Shown piece after piece: positions 56,677 to 64,000 of a stretch of DNA of 64,000 nt. Position 1 is the stretch's first letter, and each line of letters starts with the position of its first letter. The position numbers and the translations under genes are program-made. The notes under the pieces were generated by a model, which worked only from the letters and a program-made list of their open reading frames with translations, made no database searches and was not told the origin of the DNA. Origin of the DNA: Craterostigma plantagineum (lineage: Eukaryota > Streptophyta > Magnoliopsida > Lamiales > Linderniaceae); contig JAPQWV010001356.1 of NCBI GenBank assembly GCA_027422505.1, positions 29,808 through 93,807 on the forward strand. The letters are read 5' to 3'.

Positions 56677-57479
56677 TCAACATACCCTCTGACAGTAAAG
56701 TCTGCTCCCCGTAACATAATGCAACATCTGAGGTTCCTTTGATATATCGTAGGATCCTCTTCTCGTGCTCCAATGCTCTTTGCCCGGATTCGCCATGTAC
56801 CGACTTACTACTCCCACTGCATGTGCAATGTCTGGCCGTGTACAAATCATCGCGAACATAAGACTTCCCACCGCTGATGCATACGGTACTCGAGACATCT
56901 CCATCCTCCCTTCTTCACTGCTAGGACTCATACTTGAGGATAATTTGAAATTAACAAGAAGTGGGGTAGAAATTGGCTTACACTCTGCATATTGAAGCGT
57001 CGCAAGACCTTCCTAAGATAATTCTTCTGCGAAAGCCAAATCTTCCTTTTATTTCTGTCTCGGTAAATTTGCATCCCTAGAATTGTGTGCTGGTCCCAAG
57101 TCCTTCATTTCAAATTCCCTAGCCAACTGTTCCTTGAGTTCTTCAACACGATCTTTGTTGGGGCCTGCTACCAACATGTCGTCAACATACAACAGTAATA
57201 TGATAAAATCACTTTCACAAACCTCTTGAAATATGCACAAGGGTCTGCATTCAATCTGTTGTATCCAAGGCTCATGATGAAGGAATCAAATCTTATACCA
57301 ACACCTCGGCGCCTGTTTGAACCGTATAGAGATTTGTTCAACCTGCAAACCAAGTTCCGTTTTTCTTTGTCTTGAAAACCTTCCGGTTGGAGCATATAAA
57401 TCTCTTCTTCAAGATCTCCATGAAGAAAAGTCCTCTTCACATCTAGCTGCTCTAGATGTAGGTCGAATGTAGCACACAT
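56677..57479 (-). pseudogene. copia-3 RT (partial) and RNase H start
   Basis: Minus-strand frames: 57479-57168 ([29 protein letters not shown]), 57240-57049 ([23 protein letters not shown]) and 56931-56677 (TRPDIAHAVGVVSRY). RNase H is cut short by a deletion to the 3' tract; nothing like STTEAEYVAA remains. Several small frame changes separate the blocks. Confidence 0.8.
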
Positions 57480-57524
57480 CGCCAGGAATACCGAACAGTC
57501 GTCGTAGTCTCTGAACGTTCCTTT

Positions 57525-57982
57525 GTGGTGCTATCATTTTCTCCGATTGGTTTATCTTCTAAAAAGATAACCTCCCTGCTGATGACAACCTTGTGGGCAG
57601 TGGGGTCCCACAGGCGATACCCTTTCACACCATCAGCATACCCCAAGAACAAACACTTCCTGGACTTCGGATCCAGCTTCGTAGTTTCTTGGGCGTTGTA
57701 CATCACGTACACAGGACTTCCAAATACATGGAGTTTGGAATAATCCGCTGGCTTTCCGTTCCACATCTCCATCGACGTCTTCTGATCAATTGCCGTTGAA
57801 GGCGATCGATTGATCACGTAGCAGGCGGTGTTAACTGCTTCTGCCCAGTATGATTTATCCAGACCTGCAGCTCCCAACATGGCTCTTGTCCTCTTCAACA
57901 GAGTCCTGTTATCCGCTCTGCCACTCCATTTTGTTGGGAGTATACGCCGTAGTATAGTGCCTTTGATGCCTCCCTCTTGCAA
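57525..57982 (-). pseudogene. copia-3 integrase C-terminal part
   Basis: LLKRTRAMLGAAGLDKSYW, TACYVINRSPSTAIDQ, FGSPVYVMYNAQETTKLDPK and GYADGVKGYRLWDP correspond to the integrase region split in copia-2, here continuous. The catalytic Asp residues lie in the deleted part. This uninterrupted stretch gives the pre-insertion sequence for the gypsy insertion in copia-2. Confidence 0.8.
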
Positions 57983-58355
57983 AAGCTATCAAATTCCCTG
58001 TCAGTATATTCGCCTCCATTATCCGTCCTCAAATATTTTTTTTCCGTCTGTCAGCGTGGCTGGTTTTCCATTGATAGCCTCCAGACAGCCGTTCTCCCTC
58101 TTGCCTTTATCTTTAATTTTCACAGTGAGAAGTTTCTCCCGTTGAACTTTCGATATCAAACTTCGCCGCCATAATTTCTGCTCAGACGTGAGCGATACCT
58201 CCGACGGGGTTGCAGCAGATAATTATTGAACTCGTACCGGCTTTTCCGTCACCGTAACAAGGGCAGTATAATATCTATTATTTTCTGATGTGGAGGGTCC
58301 ACATTAGTGGCAACCACAGAGCATACGATAAACAGATATATAAAATCCAAGCTAG

Positions 58356-58367
58356 GCTCCGATACCA
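58356..58367 (-). promoter_or_regulatory. copia-3 primer-binding site
   Basis: Minus-strand TGGTATCGGAGC just after the 5' LTR, complementary to initiator Met tRNA. Confidence 0.85.
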
Positions 58368-58369
58368 AT

Positions 58370-58836
58370 TGTTGGCGTGGTAGCGGACCCGGTCGAATAA
58401 TATTGCGGCTAGTATTTGAGCAATTAAAGATAAAAGTGGACACCGATATTTAACGTGGAAAACCCCAAACAAATCGGGGTAAAAACAACGGCAAGGAGGA
58501 GAATTCACTATAGGAGAAATATAGGAGTTACAACCTCTCGTACTACAAAGGAGAAAACCCTCAATATCTCTCTTTATAGTCGGAGAAAATATCCGACAAA
58601 CTCTCTTTTATTTTCCCTCTATTTATTCTCTCTTCACTGATCCCTTTGGATTTCTTCTGTGGGATGCTATCCTTCTGATCCTTCGTACGCCTTTTATAGG
58701 CAAACAGATGGCATGTGAATGAATAGAAAATGTTCAACACACCAACAAAGAATGCTGCGGCCGAAAGTTTCTTTTTCTTCACATTACCTTCTTTGTTTGA
58801 CCATTCAAATGGCCATGTGGCCTTTTTATGTCGACA
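58370..58836 (-). repeat. copia-3 5' LTR
   Basis: 467 bp, nearly the same as the 3' LTR; small differences include GGCAAAC for GTCAAAC (TAGGCAAACAG) and AACAACGGCAAGG for ACCACGGGAAAGG. Confidence 0.9.
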
Positions 58837-59091
58837 ATTATCGCAATCTACGCAACACATGTTCTTCAGATGGGCCTAACGTTACACGGAACATAGCTCC
58901 GAAAACTCCGAAAACGACGGCGATAAAACCAGAGTAATCGACGGGGAGGTCTTGCGGAGTGATCGGCGAGGTTTGTACGGCCGAGCCGCCGTTGGTAATC
59001 CAGGATCGTTCGATTGCTGCGACGCCATCAATCATATATAGCTCAACTCTCAAATTCGTGGTTTACTCTATTTTAGTCAAACCTTTTCGGA

Positions 59092-60431
59092 CCGCCCCTT
59101 TTTACGTGTCACCGCCCCTAAGGGCTGAAAAAAAGACGTTTTTGCCCTTATGATATTTAAATTAATTTAAAAAGAAAAAACTAACTAAATATATAATTCT
59201 GGTACGAAATACTGAAAACTACATACACAAATAAAGTCGAAACGATCGATCGATACGGAAAAAAAATTCGATTTAACATTTTAGGACCGATCGATCGATA
59301 TTTTCGGCCCTGCAGTGCACGGGCCGAACGAAATTTTCGGCCGGGCTGTGTACGGGCCGACTGACAGGTCTGGCGAAAAATTTCGATCGCCCTCAAATTT
59401 CGATCGGCCCGTGTACAACCGGCCCAAAAATTTCGTTCGACCGTATTTTTATTTTTTTCTAAGGAATTTAAAAGGAATAAAAGTTAAAAATCGGAGCAGG
59501 GGGTTGGTCAGCTGTTTTCGGTCCGGCATTCGTGTGCGCGGGTCGCGCGCCCGCACACAAGTCGGCCTGATTTGCACCCCGCCTGCGCGCGCACGCGAGC
59601 GACTTACACAAGTCGGCCCATTGCTTTATTATTTGAGAGACATGGGCTTTATTTTGGGCTTGTGAACGTGAATTAATTGGAGGGAATTTAAAGTGAAGAC
59701 ATGTTGTCCCACATTGGAAAAACAACATGGTTTCACCCACCTTATATATAGATGTGGATTTTATTAGTTTAAATTAAATAGCTAATATTATGCCACATGT
59801 AAGTCGCTCGCGTGCGTGCGCGCGAGAGGGGGTGCAAATCAGGCCGACTTGTGTGCGAGAGCGAGCGACCACACGAATGCCGGACTGAAAATAGTGGGCC
59901 TGACCAACCCCCGTTTTGCTCCGGTTTTTAACTTTTATTCCCTTTAAATTCCTTAGAAAAAAAAATAAAACTACGGTCGAACGAAATTTTCGGCCGGGCT
60001 GTGCACGGGCCGATCGAAATTTTCGGCCCGACCTGTGCGGGCCGATCGAATTTTTCGGCCAGACCTGTCAGGGCCAAAAAAATCGTTCGGCCCGTACACT
60101 GCATGGCCGAACGAAATTTTCGGCCAGGCAGCAGTGCCGGGCCGAAAATATCGATCGGCCAGCACACAGCCCGGCCGAAAATTTCGTTCGGCCCGTGCAC
60201 TACAGGGCCGAAAATATCGATCGATCGGTCCTAAAATGTTAAATCGAATTTTTTTTTCCGTATCGATCGATCGTTCGAATTTATTTGTGTATTTAGTTTT
60301 CAGTATTTCGTACCGGAATTATGTATTAGTTAGTTTTTTCTTTTTAAATTAATTTAAATATCATAATGGCAAAACGAAGGTGACGTTCTTTATTCCAGCT
60401 ACTTTTAGGGGCGGTGACAAGTAAAAAGGTG
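59092..60431. mobile_element. Large fold-back element with nested minisatellite
   Basis: Two long inverted arms (59092-59611 and 59797-60431) with a 185-bp centre. Outer arm ends: CCGCCCCTTTTTACGTGTCACC and the reverse complement of GGTGACAAGTAAAAAGGTG. Inside the arms come CGATCGATCGATA(C/T) palindromes, then units containing GGGCCGA(A/T)CGAAATTTTCGGCC-type palindromes (more copies in the right arm), then a CG-rich inner segment (GCGCGCGCACGCGAGCGAC). The centre includes TTATATATAG. Long terminal inverted repeats without transposase suggest a fold-back or Mutator-like non-autonomous element; no target duplication was identified. Open frames in the arms are minisatellite by-products. Confidence 0.75.
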
Positions 60432-61400
60432 TGGTGAATAGTAATCCAGTTAATTTATTGATTCTGCGTTTACTTTACCGGTTATAGTAAGATAAAGCCC
60501 AATAATCCTGTCTTATCTTGTCCAATGCTGAAAAGAGATATATCTGTTAAGCCCGTTATAAAGTAAAGGCCCGTTTTAATAGTACAACAAATCCAAGATA
60601 AGTTATCCACTGCATTCAGCCGAGATAAATAATACAACCACGCTGCTACAACTGAAATTACGAAAACACCCCTTACACATTTCTTGAAAATTAAAAACCC
60701 TTATTAGCAGAATCATCAGCGCAACATCCAAGCAAAGAAAAGAATTTCTTCGATGTGACGAGATCTGAAGTTTCTCTAGCTGGGCCTTGAGTCGTCTTCC
60801 AAGTCTCCTCTGTCGGTCTGTGTTTTATCTTGCGGAGATTTGTTTGAGTTCTCTATGTATGCTAAATTAGTAAATTGTGTTGAAATTGCATAAAATTAGC
60901 AACCAAGCAATCATACTTTGTGTCGTAGGTAACCCTTGACATAATGTTTCTGAATAAGCACAGGACTTGATAAAAAGAAGATGCTCTATCTTCACCCCAA
61001 ACAGAGCCTTACAGCGCATCAAGTTCTTGGGGTATTGCTTTGCCTCTTCAGAATCACTTTGATCAATCCGTCTGTTGAATGTGAACACCTCTGTAAGCTT
61101 AACGAAGGACGATCGATGTCTAATTAATTGGTCTTTGTGTACGTGAATCAGCTTGCTGACCAGAGAGAGAAAAACACCATTGTAGGTCTATTTTAGTTTA
61201 GTCAGGTTATAATGGTAAATTTGCAAAGATGATTTATTCTTAGCTTATGGAAACTGAACGGTCATACAACTCTTACATCAACATTATATTAGGAATCAAG
61301 ACTATTATCTCAAAGATAAAATTATCTAGTGTTTCCAATCCTATAAACTAAACGCAGCCTGAGTTAATTATATGTCAGGACCCACTTAACATATTTTCAT
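60432..61400. other. Mostly unassigned region
   Basis: No recognised gene. 60450-60870 could be promoter and leader DNA (repeated AAGATAA and CCCGTT/GCCCG stretches), without coding support. See the small minus-strand exon candidate inside. Confidence 0.35.
60867..61095 (-). CDS. Unrecognised exon-like open frame
   Basis: Minus-strand open frame preceded by a splice-acceptor-like TTACAG at about 61096-61091. It reads VFTFNRRIDQSDSEEAKQY, then CKALFGVKIEHLLFIKS, with a natural protein-like composition. No matching donor or neighbouring exon was established, and I do not recognise the family. It could equally be chance. Confidence 0.25.
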
Positions 61401-61559
61401 TAGATTTTAGGACCCAATAAAGTTGGAAATAGAGATAAGGATCTATTGAAGTTTGGTCTTAGAGTTAAGGACCAATTTTGAGAAAAATAACGCATTTGCC
61501 TCTGCCTGTGTGCGGAAATTACGAACCATGCCATCGGCTTATTCAAAACGTGCAAAGCA

Positions 61560-62105
61560 ACCATGAAGAAGTGGTATACAGTGTACATGAAGTGGTATTG
61601 TAGATCTAGATCATGAAGCGGTACTGTAGACTCATGAAGTGGTACGGTGTGAACAGTGAAGTGGCACTGTAGACCCATGAAGTGGTACTGGTGAACAGTG
61701 AAGTGGTACAGTAGACCCATGAAGTGGTACTGTGAAACAGGGAAGTGGTACAGCATTGTAGACCCATGAAATGGTAATGTTGAACAGAGAAGAAGTGGTA
61801 CTGTTGAAATGTTTGGGAATTCATGGGTCTACAAATGGTGTACCACTTCTCTGTTCAAACAGTACCACTGCATGGGTCTAGAGTACCACTTCTTCTCCGT
61901 TCAACATTACCACTTCATGGGTCTACAACGCTGTACCACTTCTCTGTTCAATAGTACCACTTCATGGCTCTAGTGTACCACTTCACTGTTCACCAGTACC
62001 ACTTCATGGGTCTACAGTACCATTTCACTCACACCGTACCACTTCATGGGTCTAAGTACCACTTCATGGATTACAGTACCACTTCATGTAACACTTCCTG
62101 TTATG
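61560..62105. repeat. Fold-back minisatellite, GAAGTGGTAC units
   Basis: The left arm (61564-61810) has about ten units of the form CATGAAGTGGTACTGTAGACC. The right arm (61820-62100) has about a dozen units in the reverse orientation (GGGTCTACAGTACCACTTCATG). The centre is near 61815. The outer flanks include AAAGGACCC-type sequence on both sides (61413, 62230) as at 51.2 kb. Transcripts would fold into a near-perfect hairpin. Translations are strings of YHFMGL and similar, not proteins. Confidence 0.8.
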
Positions 62106-62549
62106 TGATAAGTGATAACAGTACATTGGAATTTGATAACAGAACCGACGCGCTGGATACCACTTCATAACTACTCTTTATATAAGGGTATTTTCGTCAA
62201 ACAACCTTAATTCTAATTAAATTCTGAATGGGTCCTTTAAACTAATTTTTCTCTGACATGGGTCTGATCTCTATAATAAAAATTACATGGGGCCTCAAAT
62301 CCAATCGTCCCTAATTTATTCTCAGGTTAATGACGTCATAAAGGAAATGCTAATAAATCACGTTTTCGTGCACGAGAGATAATTGTTGACAGCAGTATAA
62401 TTTTTTATTATTGACACAGATTAGTTTTGTAATTTTTAGTTATAGAACTAAAAACTGACCAAGAAATATAATTTGACATTGTATCAATGATGAATTATAT
62501 TTTACCACATAGCTTCACCATTATAATTCATTTATTGGTGTTCTGTTAA
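62106..62549. other. Gene-less region
   Basis: AT-rich, no gene; contains the outer flank of the fold-back (to about 62330). Confidence 0.5.
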
Positions 62550-63916
62550 TGTTGGATTTAAATATCTATGCAATCCGGTTTGATGAACACAAAAATTAGT
62601 TTTTATATTACTAACATATTTACTGAGTGTGCAGATGAGCTCGATTCGAAAAACAGATATCAAATATGAGCTCAGGGCGAAAATTGGGTCGGTCAACTAC
62701 TGGTCAACGCATCAACTGTCGGTCAACCCGGTCTCGATTTGGTCACACTGGACTGGACTAGTCCGGTCTCGGTCTGGACTGTCCGGTATCTGTTTGGACT
62801 GTCCGATATCAGACTGACTGACCGGTCTCTGGCTGGACTGGTCGGTCTCGGTCTGGACTGGTCGGTATTAGACTGGTCTGGTCAATGACTGGATTGACTG
62901 GTGTACAAGCATTCTAGTGCAGCATCAGGTATAAGCAGATAAAGCTGACAGCATTGACCAAGTCAACAAAAGGCTCCCAACGGCTAGTTTCATGAGTCTA
63001 ATGACTATATCAAAGTAGAGGAAGCCTACATACAACAGTGAGGAGTCGAAACAAAGCTAAGGACCCCAGAGCAAACAAGTAAACATTCAAAGAGAGATCA
63101 AAGAGACAAGAACAAGAGCTAAGAGAAGAAAATCAAGAGAGTTCTTCCAAGTGTGTGGGTTACAAAAGAGAGAGAGCTACAACGTTCAAATCTACACACC
63201 TCACTCACGTATTAGAGAGATGAGCTTATCTAGATTAGTTGAGTGAGAGTCTTAGCACATAGACGATAAACAGGGTGTATGTAGTCTTCGCACCAAGACA
63301 AGAAAGAATGGTGCCGTCTTAGCTTAGAGACGTAAAAGATCAAGCCGGTTGTGAGGTTGCAGCCTACGACCTTTACGGTTGACCTCGCGGGGTGCCGTAT
63401 GTTCTCAAGGGACTGTAAAAAGCTCTTGAAAGAGATGAACTTTAAAAAGCTGTCTAGTGGTGACTAGGAGTTTAGTTAGCGGGTATAGCCGGGGGGTTAT
63501 ACGTGTGAGTCTAGCTATGTAGGTTATACGACGGGGGTTGTATCGAAACCAAATCTTCTAGTATAGCCTCCTTGCGGGGAAGGGGAAGACGTAGGAGATC
63601 TTTCTGACTCTTAACTTCCATAACAATCTCGTGTCTCCACTCCTACAAACGAAAACACACACACACCAAATACCACACTCAAGGTGTTCGACAACATGCC
63701 TCAACCACCTCCCTTCACCAAAACCAGATCAAATCACTCACATACACAAACCTCCACACATAGTTCACAATCAAAGCCCAATATTCCGCATTGGCTTTGA
63801 TTGAAGATTGGAAAGCGGTTTACTCTCTAACCGACGTGAAACCAACAAATGAGTGAAAAATTATGACCGGTGTTATTCACCCCCCCCCCCTCCCACACCG
63901 GTCCACGATCCTAACA
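62550..63916. mobile_element. Solo LTR with 5-bp target duplication
   Basis: A 1367-bp unit with TGTTGGATTT ... GATCCTAACA ends and GTTAA direct repeats on both sides (62545-62549, 63917-63921). There is no internal coding part, so it is a complete solo LTR left by LTR-LTR recombination. Orientation is unclear; the minus-strand start TGTTAGGATCGTGG followed by a C/G homopolymer block (63886-63897) resembles some long plant LTRs. Confidence 0.8.
62690..62900 (+). repeat. GGTCTGGACTG minisatellite in the solo LTR
   Basis: About nine imperfect units of 20-25 bp built on (C/G)CGGTCTCGGTCTGGACTG(G/T)TC, preceded by GGTCAAC units. Confidence 0.75.
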
Positions 63917-63921
63917 GTTAA

Positions 63922-64000
63922 TACAAGTGATCCGTAATTCACGAAGAAAATATAAGGAACTGCTAAGTATTAATTTATTACTCAATATAATCAACGAAGT
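63922..64000. other. Window end, nothing recognised
   Basis: Short AT-rich sequence after the solo LTR; no feature seen. Confidence 0.4.

Larger units (their letters stand above)
56081..58836 (-). mobile_element. Ty1/copia element copia-3, internally deleted
   Basis: Minus-strand element with LTRs 58836-58370 and 56549-56081, flanked by ATTAT (58837-58841 and 56077-56081, overlapping the last LTR base). Gag, protease and most of the integrase N-terminus are gone. A second deletion of about 450 bp removes the start of RT, joining integrase tail to LTTVR. It lies in intron 1 of the Asterix homologue, same strand. Its pol is close to copia-2. Confidence 0.9.
55309..59028 (-). pseudogene. Asterix (PAT complex subunit) homologue with copia in intron 1
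   Basis: Minus-strand exons: 59028-58886 (N-terminus SNDPGLPTAARPY, then PQDLPVDYSGFIAVVFGVFGAMFR, first membrane segment), about 55952-55851 (YKFCSWLAIIFSAQSMANMR, NDFKQISMAMM) and 55369-55309 (LGIMGLMTNYMG, stop). The order and sequence match plant Asterix proteins, small ER membrane proteins that pair with CCDC47 in the PAT complex for multipass membrane-protein insertion. Exon 1 has lost one base between RPYKP and PITPQD (143 instead of 144 nt). The exon 2 end lacks a GT donor, so readthrough gives a different tail stopping at 55794. A 2.76-kb copia sits in intron 1. It is either a decaying duplicate or a gene with sequence errors. Confidence 0.75.

Noticed and set aside
59315..60352. Many overlapping open frames with recurring GPTEIFG or GRKFRSA-like peptides
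   Set aside because: They are translations of the palindromic minisatellite in several phases and on both strands; no start context or conserved protein feature.
61400..61824. Open frames rich in YHF and TSLF repeats
   Set aside because: By-products of the GAAGTGGTAC minisatellite.

Overview
This window is intergenic, repeat-rich plant nuclear DNA, almost certainly from a eudicot. The evidence is the plant-type genes (CW/MBD-domain proteins, an SnRK1-alpha-like kinase exon pair, a plant Asterix homologue), Ty1/copia and Athila-like Ty3/gypsy elements primed by plant initiator-Met tRNA, and many MITEs. I assign no species. Few reading frames are long; most real coding sequence is either transposon pol or short exons of host genes.

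Host content. The dominant host feature is a local family of CW-zinc-finger plus methyl-CpG-binding-domain genes (MBD1/2/4/12-like). It comprises at least six exon-bearing copies or pieces and several exon-less fragments between 1.4 and 54.7 kb. Two paralogue types exist. Type I lies at 7.2-8.4 (-), 10.2-10.6 (-), 44.3-47.0 (+) and 53.8-54.7 kb (+). Type II lies at 9.07-9.6 (-), 40.1-41.7 (-) and as a scrap at 17.1-17.5 kb. Nearly all are broken; the copy at 46.05-47.0 kb can be read through all four coding exons if one particular donor is used. The copies at 40-44 and 44-47 kb are head to head, and a recurrent junction (last exon of one copy next to the 5' exon of the opposite copy) occurs at 2.83, 16.43 and 51.95 kb. 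Other host pieces are a truncated SnRK1-alpha N-lobe (17.69-18.18 kb, -) and an Asterix (PAT complex) gene (55.3-59.0 kb, -) whose first intron holds a copia insertion.

Transposons left to right: Ty3/gypsy gag-protease remnant (1-1.37 kb); Mutator-type MITE carrying a tRNA-like sequence and a GC-rich minisatellite (3.04-3.63); Harbinger-type MITE (4.04-4.87) with an opposite-strand relative at 23.1-23.9; complete but frameshifted copia-1 with near-identical LTRs (10.81-15.40); LTR-less copia-4 (18.25-21.18, -); hAT-type MITE (21.73-22.43); copia-2 (24.79-39.35) split by an Athila-like gypsy element (27.09-36.83, coding on -); solo LTR (48.07-48.78, -); copia-3 (56.08-58.84, -); a large fold-back (59.09-60.43); a second minisatellite fold-back (61.56-62.10); and a solo LTR with target duplication (62.55-63.92).

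Cross-cutting signal. Several unrelated transposons carry short GC-rich palindromic or inverted minisatellites. The clearest is the 14-bp perfect palindrome GTCACGGCCGTGAC, reiterated with roughly 60-70 bp spacing in both Athila LTRs, in the Athila 3' region and in an unrelated solo LTR at 48 kb. I found no convincing functional RNA gene, CRISPR array or prokaryote-like system.
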